Shown here piece by piece: positions 50,220 to 59,223 of a DNA stretch of 64,000 nt (positions are counted from its first letter, which is position 1; every line of letters begins with the position of its first letter). The notes below the pieces were generated by a model. It ran no database searches. It was not told where the DNA came from and was given only the letters and a program-made list of their open reading frames with translations. The stretch lies in the NCBI RefSeq assembly GCF_030268885.1, contig NZ_BSSA01000001.1, positions 744,001 through 808,000 on the forward strand. The letters run 5' to 3'. Position numbers and translations under genes: made by a program. This DNA comes from Kitasatospora phosalacinea (GTDB lineage Bacteria > Actinomycetota > Actinomycetes > Streptomycetales > Streptomycetaceae).

Positions 50220-50380
50220 TCCCGTACGGCAGGGGCACAGCCTCCCCTGTCGCCTCCTGGCCCCCCGCGCCCCGCCAAGGGTCTCCGCGGGGCAGGGGCG
50301 CAGCCCCCTGTCGCCCGCTCGACTCCCGCGCCCCAGCAGGGGCGCGGGGAACTGCGCGAGCAACCACGCACCCACAGCAA
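50220..50380. repeat. Intergenic repeat region with Streptomyces-type GC-rich element
   Basis: Two imperfect copies of about 46 bases (50228-50275 and 50293-50338) share GCAGGGGC-(A/G)-CAGCC and CCCTGTCGCC. They are followed by a GGCGCGGGGAACTGCGCGAG element (50341-50360) of a kind scattered between Streptomyces genes. No gene is visible here. Confidence 0.55.
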
Positions 50381-50419
50381 GATCGGCCCCAGGAGAGCAC
50401 CACCCTCCTGGGGCCGATC
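50381..50419. terminator. 15-bp hairpin between mshC and PAC2 genes
   Basis: Arms 50381-50395 and 50405-50419 pair perfectly around nine bases. It serves the convergent mshC and PAC2 genes. Confidence 0.8.
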
Positions 50420-50450
50420 CACGCTGAGCGTCACGCTGCGCGTGAAGCGC

Positions 50451-51362
50451 CTACTCCTCGTCCTCGTCCTTCGGCCGCTCCGTCGCGTGACCGGTGATCG
50501 GCTTCTCGCCCTTCGGCCCCTGGTTCTCGCGCCGCCGCAGGTACCGCTCGAACTCCCGGGCGATCGCGTCCCCCGAGGCCTCCGGCAGCTCCGCGGTGTC
50601 CTGCGCCTCCTCCAACTGCTGGACGTACTCCGCGACTTCGGAGTCCTCCGCGGCGAGCTGGTCGACCCCGAGCTGCCAGGCCCTGGCGTCGTCGGCGAGT
50701 TCGCCCGGCGGGATGCGCAGGTCGAGCAGGTCCTCGACCTTGTTGATCAGGGCGAGGGTCGCCTTGGGGTTGGGCGGCTGCGAGACGTAGTGCGGGACGG
50801 CGGCCCAGAAGGTCACCGCGGGGACGCCGGCGTGCGCGCAGGCCTCCTGGAGGACGCCCACGATGCCCGTGGGGCCCTCGTACCGGCTCTCCTCCAGGTC
50901 GAGCGAGCGGGCCACCGTCGGGTCGGAGGTGACGCCGGAGACCGGGACGGGCCGGGTGTGCGGGGTGTCGCCGAGCAGCGCGCCGAGGATGACGACCAGC
51001 TCGACACCCAGTTCGTGGGCGAATCCCAGCAGTTCGTTGCAGTAGGAGCGCCAGCGCATGCTGGGCTCGATGCCGCGCACCAGGACCAGGTCGCGCGGCT
51101 TGGGCTCGGTGACCCGGACCACCGACAGCCGGGTGGTGGGCCAGGTGATCCGGCGGACCCCGCCGTCGAGCCAGATGGTGGGCCGGTTGACCTGGAAGTC
51201 GTAGTAGTCCTCGGCGTCGAGCGCGGCGAACACCTTGCCGCCCCAGGTCTCGTCGAGGTGCCCGAGCGCGGCGGAGGCCGCGTCGCCGGCGTCGTTCCAG
51301 CCCTCGAAGGCGCAGATCATCACCGGGTCGATCAACTCGGGAAGGTCTTCCAGCTCGATCAC
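50451..51362 (-). CDS. PAC2 family protein (proteasome assembly chaperone-like)
   Basis: This 303-residue PAC2-domain protein contains CAFEGWNDAGDAAS near the start, RDLVLVRGIEPSMRWRSY and LGALLGDTPHTRPVPVSG. The C-terminus is charged (ends KDEDEE). Actinobacterial PAC2 proteins are related to proteasome assembly chaperones, but their role is not established. It is convergent with mshC, which is a conserved arrangement. Confidence 0.9.
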   Translation of the reverse strand: MIELEDLPELIDPVMICAFEGWNDAGDAASAALGHLDETWGGKVFAALDAEDYYDFQVNRPTIWLDGGVRRITWPTTRLSVVRVTEPKPRDLVLVRGIEPSMRWRSYCNELLGFAHELGVELVVILGALLGDTPHTRPVPVSGVTSDPTVARSLDLEESRYEGPTGIVGVLQEACAHAGVPAVTFWAAVPHYVSQPPNPKATLALINKVEDLLDLRIPPGELADDARAWQLGVDQLAAEDSEVAEYVQQLEEAQDTAELPEASGDAIAREFERYLRRRENQGPKGEKPITGHATERPKDEDEE

Positions 51363-51479
51363 CCGGCATCTCCCTCCGTCAGTGGCGGGGGCAACTGCCG
51401 CCCCCGTGGTCCCTTACTGCCCAGCCTACGGGCATTGAATGCCCCCGCGGACCGGGCGAGGTGCCCAAGCGTAGTGGTG

Positions 51480-52325
51480 TCAGCCGACGGGCTCGGCGCA
51501 GGCGACGACCGCGTTCATCGCGAGGGTGCCGGGCGCGGGCGGGAGGGTGAAGCTGACGGTGGCCCCGTCCGGGCAGCTCGGCTGCTTCTCCTTGGTGCCG
51601 GTGACGGCCTTGGAGACGTAGACCTTGTCGACCTTGTACTCGGGCGCGTGCTCGCCGCCGCCGTCGCAGCGGGTCTCCGCGGTGCCCTCGCGGCCGGAGG
51701 CGTCCTTCGTGGCGTACACGCAGTCGCCGACCACGATGCCCGGGCCGCCGCCCCCGCCGGGGTCGCCGGGGTGCGGGTCGTGCAGGTTGCGCAGGCAGGC
51801 CCAGGCGGAGCGGCCCTTGGTGATGTCGGGGACGAGGGTGTTCTGGGTCAGGTCGAGGGCGACGTCGGTGCCGTCGGGGCAGTCCGCGCCCTGCGGGAGG
51901 GCGGCGGCGACGCCGGTCAGGGTGCCGCTGCGCTTGGTGACCCTGGCCTCGGCCTGGGGCGAGTCGCACGGGGTCATCTCGTAGCGGGGCGCGTCGCTGC
52001 CGAGGGTGGCGGGCAGCGCCCGGGCGCAGGAGCCCTCGGCGAAGTAGGCGTCGGTGAGTTGGTCGGGCGGCAGGTCGGTGGAGCCGGGGGCCGCGGTGGG
52101 CGCGTGGTAGGCCGCGCTGGCGCCGCTGCCGGGCGCGGAGGGGCCGGCAGCCGAGGAACCGGCGGAGGAGCCGGTGGCGCTGGGCGGCGGTGCGGCCGCG
52201 GGGTGCCCGGCGGACGAGCAGCCGGCCAGCAGCAGCCCGGCGGCCAGCAGTGCGGCGGTGAGCAGGGCCGGTCCCGTCCCGGTCCTGCGGGCGCGGGTGC
52301 GGGTGCGGGTACGCGTGCGCTCCAT
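51480..52325 (-). CDS. Secreted lipoprotein of unknown function
   Basis: This 281-residue protein starts with an Arg-Thr dipeptide repeat, then a hydrophobic core and the lipobox LLLAGCSS, so it should be anchored outside the membrane through the cysteine at about residue 36. A Ser/Ala/Pro linker (40-80) leads to a domain with about eight cysteines in two similar halves (about 95-180 and 195-280). Each half has a CxDG or CDSP element and a CPDGTDV/CPDGATV motif, suggesting an internal duplication with disulfides. I recognise no named family. Confidence 0.8.
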   Translation of the reverse strand: MERTRTRTRTRARRTGTGPALLTAALLAAGLLLAGCSSAGHPAAAPPPSATGSSAGSSAAGPSAPGSGASAAYHAPTAAPGSTDLPPDQLTDAYFAEGSCARALPATLGSDAPRYEMTPCDSPQAEARVTKRSGTLTGVAAALPQGADCPDGTDVALDLTQNTLVPDITKGRSAWACLRNLHDPHPGDPGGGGGPGIVVGDCVYATKDASGREGTAETRCDGGGEHAPEYKVDKVYVSKAVTGTKEKQPSCPDGATVSFTLPPAPGTLAMNAVVACAEPVG

Positions 52326-52521
52326 GGTTCCTTCCTCCGTGCCGTGCGGTGGTCCGTGGGCAGGCTAACCGCCCGACCCGCCCCGGGGTGACGGGTTTTC
52401 GTCAAACCGGCCCCGGCTCCGCGGCGGCGCGTCCGTTCGCGGTTCGGCCCGGGAACCCGCAGGCTGTTCGGGGGGTTCGCCCCTTTTGTCACCGTCGCTC
52501 AGCCTGCGAGGAGAGAAGGAC

Positions 52522-53535
52522 ATGAAGGCAGCCGTCGTCCGGGACTTCACCGAGCCGCTGGAGATCGAGGAGCGCGAGGTGCCGACCCCGGGGCCGCACC
52601 AGGTGCTGGTGCGGATCGAGTGCTCGGGCCTGTGCCACACCGACATCCACGCCGCGCACGGGGACTGGCCGGTCAAGCCGTCCCCGCCCTTCGTGCCCGG
52701 CCACGAGGGCGTCGGGATCGTCGAGGCGGCCGGTGCGGACGTCCGGCACGTGCAGGTCGGCGAGCGGGTGGCGATCCCGTGGCTGGCCGACGCCTGCGGC
52801 CGGTGCGACTACTGCGTGACCGGCTGGGAGACGCTGTGCCCGAGCCAGCACAACTCCGGCTACTCGGTGGACGGCGCGTACGCGCAGTACGCGCTGGCGC
52901 ACGGCGACTACGTCGTCCCGGTGCCGGACGGGGTGGACCCGATGGACGCCGCCCCGCTGTCCTGCGCGGGCGTCACCACGTACAAGGCGGTGAAGCTCTC
53001 CGGCGCCCGGCCCGGCACCCGGGTGCTGGTCTCCGGCATCGGCGGCCTCGGCCACCTGGCGCTGCAGTACGCGCGGATCTCCGGCGCCGAGACGGTCGCC
53101 GTCGACGTCACCGACGAGAAGCTGGCGCTGGCGAAGGAACTGGGCGCCGACCACGTGGTCGACGCCCGCACCCAGGACGTCGCGCACGAGGTGCAGAAGC
53201 TCGGCGGCGCGGACGCGGCGGTCTCGCTGGCGGTCTCCAACGCCTCGTTCCGGGCCGCCTACGACTCGCTGCGCCGCGGCGGCACCCTCGTCCTGGTCGC
53301 CCTGCCCGCCGAGGGCGAGCTGACCCTGCCGGTGTTCGACACGGTGCTGAACGGGACGAAGGTGATCGGCTCGATCGTCGGCACCCGGCAGGACCTGGCG
53401 GAGGTGTTCCGGCTGCACCGGCTGGGCCGGACGAGGGTGATCCGGGAGACCCGCAGGCTGGAGGAGGTCAACGACTGCTTCGCGGAGGTGCTCGCGGGCA
53501 AGGTCTCGGCCCGGTTGGTGTTCGACCTGCGCTGA
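52522..53535 (+). CDS. adhP: Zinc-dependent alcohol dehydrogenase, AdhP type
   Basis: This 337-residue medium-chain dehydrogenase oxidises ethanol-like alcohols with NAD+. Catalytic zinc residues are in CSGLCHTDIH and GHEGVGIV. The structural zinc loop is CGRCDYCVTGWETLC, and the nucleotide site is GIGGLGHLALQYA. The ATG at 52522 is chosen over an upstream frame extension because GAGGAGAGAAGGA lies just before it. A 13-bp hairpin follows its stop. There is no link to the enediyne cluster. Confidence 0.93.
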   Translation: MKAAVVRDFTEPLEIEEREVPTPGPHQVLVRIECSGLCHTDIHAAHGDWPVKPSPPFVPGHEGVGIVEAAGADVRHVQVGERVAIPWLADACGRCDYCVTGWETLCPSQHNSGYSVDGAYAQYALAHGDYVVPVPDGVDPMDAAPLSCAGVTTYKAVKLSGARPGTRVLVSGIGGLGHLALQYARISGAETVAVDVTDEKLALAKELGADHVVDARTQDVAHEVQKLGGADAAVSLAVSNASFRAAYDSLRRGGTLVLVALPAEGELTLPVFDTVLNGTKVIGSIVGTRQDLAEVFRLHRLGRTRVIRETRRLEEVNDCFAEVLAGKVSARLVFDLR

Positions 53536-53559
53536 CCCCGCACGGCGGGGACGCGGGCG

Positions 53560-53587
53560 GAGGACGGGACCGAACGGTCCCGTCCTC
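53560..53587 (+). terminator. 13-bp hairpin terminator of adhP
   Basis: Arms 53560-53572 and 53575-53587 pair perfectly, followed by a short pyrimidine run. It ends 11 bases before the LacI-type operator. Confidence 0.75.
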
Positions 53588-53598
53588 TTCTGCAAATC

Positions 53599-53617
53599 AA
53601 CGCAAGCGGCTTGCGTT
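53599..53617. promoter_or_regulatory. LacI-type operator
   Basis: AACGCAAGCGGCTTGCGTT is a perfect 19-base palindrome with a central GC-rich core, the usual form of LacI/GalR operators. It lies 20 bases before the ATG of the LacI gene, so autoregulation is likely. Related half-sites (ACGCAAAA at 54801, GCGCAAAAG at 60232, CTCTTGCGT at 60376) occur before the other genes of the locus. Confidence 0.8.
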
Positions 53618-53637
53618 TTCTGTCGTACACTCGGCCC

Positions 53638-54651
53638 ATGACACGACGACTCGCCGAGGTGGCGAAGAAGGTCGGAGTCAGCGAGGCGACCGTCAGCCGG
53701 GTGCTGAACGAGAAGCCCGGTGTCTCCGAAGCGACCAGGGCGGCCGTGCTCACCGCCCTCGACGTGCTCGGCTACGAGCGGCCCACCCAGCTGCGGGGGG
53801 AGCGCGCCCGGCTGATCGGGCTGGTCCTGCCCGAGCTGGGCAACCCGATCTTCCCGGCGTTCGCCGAGGCGGTGGGCGGCGCGCTGGCCGGCCAGGGCTT
53901 CACTCCCGTGCTGTGCACCCAGACCGCGGGCGGGGTCTCCGAGGCCGACTACGTCGACCTGCTGCTGGAGCAGCACGTCTCCGGCGTGGTCTTCTTCGGC
54001 GGCCTGTACGCCCAGGGCGACGCCCCGCACGACCACTACCAGCGCCTCGCCGAGCGCAGCCTGCCGACGGTGCTGCTGAACGCGGCGATCGAGGACCTGG
54101 ACTTCCCCCGGGTGTCCTGCGACGACGCGGTGGCGGTCGAGCAGGCCTTCGGCCACCTGCGGCAGCTCGGGCACACGAAGATCGGCCTGGTGCTGGGCCC
54201 GCTGGACCACATGCCCTCGCAGCGCAAGCTGGCCGCGGCCCGCGCGGTGGTCGCCAAGCTGGGCCTGGAACTGCCGGACGCGCACGTGGAACGGGCGCTG
54301 TTCAGCCTGGAGGGCGGCCAGGCGGCCACCACCCGGCTGCTGCGCCAGGGCGTCACCGGCGTGGTCTGCGCGAGCGACCCGCTGGCGCTGGGCGCGGTGC
54401 GCGCGGTGCGCCGGGCCGGGCTCGCGGTGCCGGACGACGTGTCGGTGGTCGGGTACGACGACTCCTCGTTCATGATGTGCACCGACCCGCCGCTGACCAC
54501 GGTCCGGCAGCCGATCGAGGCGATGGGCCGCGCGGTGGTGGACCTGCTGGTCGGCGAGATCGCCGGGGTCCGGGTCACCCACGACGAGCTGCTGTTCGAG
54601 CCCGAGCTGGTGGTGCGCGGCTCGACCGCGCCGGCCCGGGAGCGGAGCTGA
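53638..54651 (+). CDS. LacI family regulator (first paralogue)
   Basis: This 337-residue sugar-responsive repressor starts MTRRLAEVAKKVGVSEATVSRVLNEKPGV, the LacI helix-turn-helix and hinge. A periplasmic-binding-protein-like sensor domain follows from about residue 60. The ATG at 53638 has no Shine-Dalgarno sequence and is 20 bases from a palindromic operator, so the transcript may be leaderless or short-leadered. It shares most of its sequence pattern with the LacI protein at 59224-60231. Likely targets are the glucanase gene downstream and the transporter operon. Confidence 0.92.
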   Translation: MTRRLAEVAKKVGVSEATVSRVLNEKPGVSEATRAAVLTALDVLGYERPTQLRGERARLIGLVLPELGNPIFPAFAEAVGGALAGQGFTPVLCTQTAGGVSEADYVDLLLEQHVSGVVFFGGLYAQGDAPHDHYQRLAERSLPTVLLNAAIEDLDFPRVSCDDAVAVEQAFGHLRQLGHTKIGLVLGPLDHMPSQRKLAAARAVVAKLGLELPDAHVERALFSLEGGQAATTRLLRQGVTGVVCASDPLALGAVRAVRRAGLAVPDDVSVVGYDDSSFMMCTDPPLTTVRQPIEAMGRAVVDLLVGEIAGVRVTHDELLFEPELVVRGSTAPARERS

Positions 54652-54700
54652 CCGGCAGCCGGTAGCGGGCCCCTGACGGGGCGCCACGACGAGACCGCCG

Positions 54701-54733
54701 AGCGGGCGGGCACTTCGGTGCCCGCCCGCTTTT
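54701..54733 (+). terminator. 13-bp hairpin with TTCG loop and T-run
   Basis: Arms 54701-54713 and 54718-54730 pair perfectly around a TTCG tetraloop and are followed by TTTT, a classic factor-independent terminator for the LacI gene. Confidence 0.9.
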
Positions 54734-54759
54734 CGTATGCGCACGCTCGGACCGATCCG

Positions 54760-54833
54760 TTGACATGCTCGTAGCCCCGCTGTAACTCTTGGCTGCCATC
54801 ACGCAAAAGATGGACAGAAGATTGTCATCTTCT
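54760..54833 (+). promoter_or_regulatory. Promoter and operator region of the glucanase gene
   Basis: TTGACA (54760-54765), a 17-base spacer and TAACTC (54783-54788) form a HrdB-type promoter. Just downstream are CCATC-N8-GATGG (54796-54813), which encloses the half-site ACGCAAAA, and the palindrome AGAAGAT-TGTC-ATCTTCT (54816-54833). These are candidate binding sites for the LacI regulators. Confidence 0.6.
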
Positions 54834-54853
54834 CGACCTTGTGAAGGGACGTC

Positions 54854-57800
54854 ATGAGATCGAAGCGCATAACCGCGCGGCTGACGGCGTCGTCGGCCAC
54901 GCTGGGAATGCTCCTGCTCGCCGGGCCGCTGCTCCCGGCGGCGCAGGCGGCCGGAGGGCCGAACCTGGCGCTCGGCAAGACCGTCACCGCCTCCAGCACC
55001 AACGGCAGCTACACGGCCGGCAACGTCAACGACGGCAACCAGGACAGCTACTGGGAGTCCAACGGCCTCGCCTCCGCGCAGTGGGTCCAGGTCGACCTGG
55101 GCTCGGCCGCCGCCATCGACACGGTGGTGCTGAAGGTCCCCTCCTCCTGGGGCGCCCGGACCGAGACGCTCAGCGTGCTCGGCTCCACCGACGGCACCAC
55201 CTTCTCCACCATCACCTCCTCGGCGAACTACACCTTCGACCCGGCCTCCGGCGACAGGGCGACGATCTCCTTCGGGGCCACCACCGCCCGCTACGTGCGG
55301 GTCAGCATCACCGCCAACACCGGCTGGCAGGCCGCCCAGGTCTCCGAACTGGAGGTCTACGGCGCCGCCTCGGCCCCGGCCAACCTGTTGGCCGGACGCC
55401 CCTTCACCGCCAGCGGCTACTCGCAGACCTACGTGGCGGGCAACGTCGGCGACGGCAACCAGGCCACCTACTGGGAGAGCACCAACAACGCCTTCCCGCA
55501 GTGGGTCCAGGGCGACCTGGGCTCGGCCGTCCCGGTCAACAAGCTGGTGCTGAAGCTGCCGACCGGCTGGGAGAAGCGCACCGAGACGCTCAAGGTCCAG
55601 GGCTCCACCGACGGCAGCAACTTCACCGACCTGGCCGCCTCCGCCGACTACGTCTTCGACCCGGCGTCCGGCAACGCGGTGACCGTCAACCTGGCGACCA
55701 CCACCACCCGCTACCTGCGGCTGACCTTCACCGGCAACACCGCCTGGCCGGCCGGCCAGCTCTCCGAGTTCGAGGCGTACGGCCCGACCTCCGGCGACAC
55801 CCAGGCCCCCACCGCCCCGGCCAACCTGGCCTACACCTCGCCCGCCTCCGGGCAGGTGAAGCTGACCTGGGGCGCCTCCAGCGACAACGTGGGCGTCACC
55901 GGGTACGACGTGTACGCCAACGGCGCACTGCTGACCTCGGTGTCGGGCAGCACCCTGACGTACACCGACAGCCGCTCCGACAGCCAGACGGTGTCGTACT
56001 ACGTGAAGGCCAGGGACGCGGCGGGCAACCAGTCCGCGGCCTCCAACACCGTCACCCGCACCGGCCAGTCCGGCGACACCCAGGCGCCCAGCGCCCCGGC
56101 CAACCTGGCCTACACCTCGCCCGCCTCCGGGCAGGTGAAGCTGACCTGGGGCGCCTCCAGCGACAACGTGGGCGTCACCGGGTACGACGTGTACGCCAAC
56201 GGCGCGCTGCGCGGCAGCGTCTCCGGCAGCACCCTGACGTACACCGACAGCCAGCCGGACACCGCGACCGTCTCGTACTACGTGAAGGCCAAGGACGCGG
56301 CGGGCAACACCTCCGCGGCCTCCAACACCGTGGTGCGCACCGGCAGCGGCGGCGGGACGGGCACCAACCTGGCGGCGGGCAAGCCGATCTCGGCCTCCTC
56401 GTCGACCTTCACCTTCGTGGCGACCAACGCCAACGACAACGACACCTCCACCTACTGGGAAGCCGCCGCGGGCAGCTACCCGAACACCCTCGCGGTGAAG
56501 CTGGGGGCGAACGCCACCACCAGCGCGGTGGTGGTCAAGCTGAACCCGGCCTCGGCCTGGGGCCCCCGCACCCAGACCATCGAGGTGGACGGCCGCGAGC
56601 AGAACGCGAGCGGCTTCAGCACGATCGTCCCGGCGCAGAGCTACGCCTTCGACCCGGCGAGCGGCAACACCGTCACCATCCCGGTCTCCGCGACCGTCGC
56701 CGACGTGCAGCTGAAGTTCACCGCCAACTCCGGCTCCAGCGGCGGCCAGGCCGCCGAATTCCAGGTGATCGGCGTCCCGGCCCCCAACCCGGACCTGACC
56801 GTCACCTCGGTGAGCAGCAACCCGGCCGCCCCGGTGGAGACCGACACCCCGACCCTCTCGGCCGTGGTGAAGAACGCCGGCACCAACCCCTCCGGTGCCA
56901 CCTCGGTCAACTTCTACCTCGGCGCGACCAAAGTCGGCTCGGCCGCCGTCGGCGCCCTCGCGGCCGGTGCCTCCACCACCGTGACCGCGCAGATCCCGGC
57001 GCAGAACGCGGGCAGCTACCAGCTGACCGCGAAGGTCGACGAGGACAACAAGGTCGTCGAGCAGGACGAGACCAACAACTCGTTCACCGCCGCGAGCGCG
57101 CTCACCGTCAACCAGGTCGCCTCCTCCGACCTGGTCGCCGCCCCGTCGACCTGGTCGCCCTCCAACCCCGCCGACGGCAGCGCGGTGAACTTCACCGTCG
57201 CGGTCAAGAACCAGGGCACGGTCGCCAGCGCCTCCGGCAGCCACGGCATCACCGTGACGATCGCGGACGCCACCAGCGGCACCGTGCTGAAGACCCTGAC
57301 CGGCGCGTACAGCGGCACGCTCGCCCCCGGCGCCACCGGCGGCCCCGTCTCGCTGGGCAGCTGGACCGCCGCCAACGGCCGTTACACGGTCAGGACGGTC
57401 ATCGCGAACGACGGCAACGAGCTGCCGGTCAAGCAGGCCAACAACACCAGCACCCAGTCGCTGTACGTCGGCCGCGGTGCCAACATGCCCTTCGACACCT
57501 ACGAGGCCGAGGACGGCGCGCTCGGCGGCGGCGCCCAGGTGATCGGCCCCAACCGCACCATCGGCGACCTGGCCGGCGAGGCGTCCGGCCGCAAGGCGGT
57601 CACGCTCAACTCGACCGGCTCCTCGGTGGAGTTCACCACCAAGGCGGCCACCAACACCCTGGTCACCCGGTTCTCCATCCCGGACGCGGCGGGCGGCGAC
57701 GGCACCAACGCCACCCTGAACGTCTACGTGGACGGCAGCTTCCTCAAGTCGATCGACCTGACCTCCAAGTACGCCTGGCTGTACGGCTCGGAGACCAGCC

Positions 57801-59155
57801 CCGGCAACACCCCGAGCGCGGGCAGCCCGCGGCACGTCTACGACGAGGCCAACGTCCTGCTGGGCACCACCGTCCCGGCCGGGCACAGGATCAAGCTGCA
57901 GAAGGACGCGGCGAACACCTCGCAGTACGCGATCGACTTCGTCAGCCTGGAGCAGGCCACCCAGATCCCGAACCCGGACCCGGCCAAGTACGCCGTCCCG
58001 GCCGGTTTCTCGCACCAGGACGTGCAGAACGCCCTGGACAAGGTCCGGATGGACACCACCGGCACCCTGGTCGGCGTCTACCTCCCGGCGGGCGACTACC
58101 AGACCGCGAGCAAGTTCCAGGTCTACGGCAAGCCGGTGAAGGTGGTCGGCGCGGGCCCGTGGTTCACCCGCTTCTACGCCCCCACCAGCCAGTCCAACAC
58201 CGACGTCGGCTTCCGGGCCGAGTCCACCGCCAACGGCTCGACCTTCAGCGGGTTCGCCTACTTCGGCAACTACACCTCGCGGATCGACGGCCCCGGCAAG
58301 GTGTTCGACTTCGCCAACGTCGCGAACATCACGATCGACAACATCTGGACCGAGCACATGGTCTGCATGTACTGGGGCGCCAACACGGACTTCATGACGA
58401 TCACCAACTCGCGGATCCGGGACACCTTCGCCGACGGCATCAACATGACCAACGGCTCGACCGACAACCTGGTCTCCAACAACGAGGCCCGGGCCACCGG
58501 TGACGACTCCTTCGCGCTGTTCTCCGCGATCGACGCGGGCGGCGCGGACGAGAAGAACAACGTGTTCCAGAACCTCACCTCGGTCCTGACCTGGCGCGCG
58601 GCGGGCGTCGCGGTGTACGGCGGCTACGCCAACACCTTCCGCAACATCTACATCGCGGACACCCTCTGCTACTCGGGCGTCACCATCTCCTCGCTGGACT
58701 TCGGCTACCCGATGAACGGCTTCGGGGCCTCGCCCACCACCGACCTGCAGAACATCTCGATCGTGCGGGCGGGCGGCCACTTCTGGAACGGGCAGACCTT
58801 CCCCGGCATCTGGGTCTTCTCCGCCTCCAAGGTGTTCCAGGGCATCCGGGTGAGCGACGTGGACATCGTCGACCCGACCTACAGCGGCATCATGTTCCAG
58901 ACCAACTACTCGGGTGGCCAGCCGCAGAACCCGATCACCGACACCGTCTTCACCAACGTGTCGATCAGCGGGGCGCAGAGGAGCGGTGACGCCTTCGACG
59001 CCAAGTCCGGGTTCGGCATCTGGGCCAACGAGATGCCGGAGGCGGGCCAGGGCCCGGCGGTCGGCAGCGTCACCTTCAACCACCTGACGCTCAGCAACAA
59101 CTACAAGGACATCCAGAACACCACCTCGACCCTGAAGATCACCGTCAACCCGTAG
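54854..59155 (+). CDS. Secreted multidomain GH87-type alpha-1,3-glucanase/mycodextranase
   Basis: This 1433-residue exported enzyme starts with a signal peptide (1-33, ending AQAA). Two F5/8 type C (discoidin) domains follow (about 35-175 and 176-312), then two almost identical fibronectin III domains (315-408, 410-500), a third discoidin domain (503-640) and two CARDB-like domains (645-755, 758-870). Next come a CBM35-like module (about 876-1035) and a right-handed beta-helix (1040-1433). The helix, with GDDSFALFS and GINMTNGS, resembles GH87 mycodextranases that cleave alpha-1,3 links in fungal or bacterial glucans. The many carbohydrate modules suggest action on insoluble wall glucan. GH87 assignment is from motif memory. 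Confidence 0.83.
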   Translation: MRSKRITARLTASSATLGMLLLAGPLLPAAQAAGGPNLALGKTVTASSTNGSYTAGNVNDGNQDSYWESNGLASAQWVQVDLGSAAAIDTVVLKVPSSWGARTETLSVLGSTDGTTFSTITSSANYTFDPASGDRATISFGATTARYVRVSITANTGWQAAQVSELEVYGAASAPANLLAGRPFTASGYSQTYVAGNVGDGNQATYWESTNNAFPQWVQGDLGSAVPVNKLVLKLPTGWEKRTETLKVQGSTDGSNFTDLAASADYVFDPASGNAVTVNLATTTTRYLRLTFTGNTAWPAGQLSEFEAYGPTSGDTQAPTAPANLAYTSPASGQVKLTWGASSDNVGVTGYDVYANGALLTSVSGSTLTYTDSRSDSQTVSYYVKARDAAGNQSAASNTVTRTGQSGDTQAPSAPANLAYTSPASGQVKLTWGASSDNVGVTGYDVYANGALRGSVSGSTLTYTDSQPDTATVSYYVKAKDAAGNTSAASNTVVRTGSGGGTGTNLAAGKPISASSSTFTFVATNANDNDTSTYWEAAAGSYPNTLAVKLGANATTSAVVVKLNPASAWGPRTQTIEVDGREQNASGFSTIVPAQSYAFDPASGNTVTIPVSATVADVQLKFTANSGSSGGQAAEFQVIGVPAPNPDLTVTSVSSNPAAPVETDTPTLSAVVKNAGTNPSGATSVNFYLGATKVGSAAVGALAAGASTTVTAQIPAQNAGSYQLTAKVDEDNKVVEQDETNNSFTAASALTVNQVASSDLVAAPSTWSPSNPADGSAVNFTVAVKNQGTVASASGSHGITVTIADATSGTVLKTLTGAYSGTLAPGATGGPVSLGSWTAANGRYTVRTVIANDGNELPVKQANNTSTQSLYVGRGANMPFDTYEAEDGALGGGAQVIGPNRTIGDLAGEASGRKAVTLNSTGSSVEFTTKAATNTLVTRFSIPDAAGGDGTNATLNVYVDGSFLKSIDLTSKYAWLYGSETSPGNTPSAGSPRHVYDEANVLLGTTVPAGHRIKLQKDAANTSQYAIDFVSLEQATQIPNPDPAKYAVPAGFSHQDVQNALDKVRMDTTGTLVGVYLPAGDYQTASKFQVYGKPVKVVGAGPWFTRFYAPTSQSNTDVGFRAESTANGSTFSGFAYFGNYTSRIDGPGKVFDFANVANITIDNIWTEHMVCMYWGANTDFMTITNSRIRDTFADGINMTNGSTDNLVSNNEARATGDDSFALFSAIDAGGADEKNNVFQNLTSVLTWRAAGVAVYGGYANTFRNIYIADTLCYSGVTISSLDFGYPMNGFGASPTTDLQNISIVRAGGHFWNGQTFPGIWVFSASKVFQGIRVSDVDIVDPTYSGIMFQTNYSGGQPQNPITDTVFTNVSISGAQRSGDAFDAKSGFGIWANEMPEAGQGPAVGSVTFNHLTLSNNYKDIQNTTSTLKITVNP
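55814..55926 (+). repeat. 113-bp exact direct repeat, copy 1 (FN3 coding)
   Basis: This stretch recurs without change 279 bases downstream (56093-56205). It encodes the first half of a fibronectin III domain. Confidence 0.85.
56093..56205 (+). repeat. 113-bp exact direct repeat, copy 2 (FN3 coding)
   Basis: Identical at the nucleotide level to 55814-55926, including third codon positions. This points to a recent duplication or gene conversion of the FN3 domain. Confidence 0.85.
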
Positions 59156-59167
59156 CACCCCGTACGC

Positions 59168-59202
59168 GGAGAGGGCGGGCGCCCGTGGCGCCCGCCCTCT
59201 CC
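59168..59202. terminator. 15-bp bidirectional hairpin terminator
   Basis: Arms 59168-59182 and 59188-59202 pair perfectly around five bases. It lies between the convergent glucanase and second LacI genes. Confidence 0.8.
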
Positions 59203-59223
59203 GTCGTGCCCGCCCGCCCGGGC

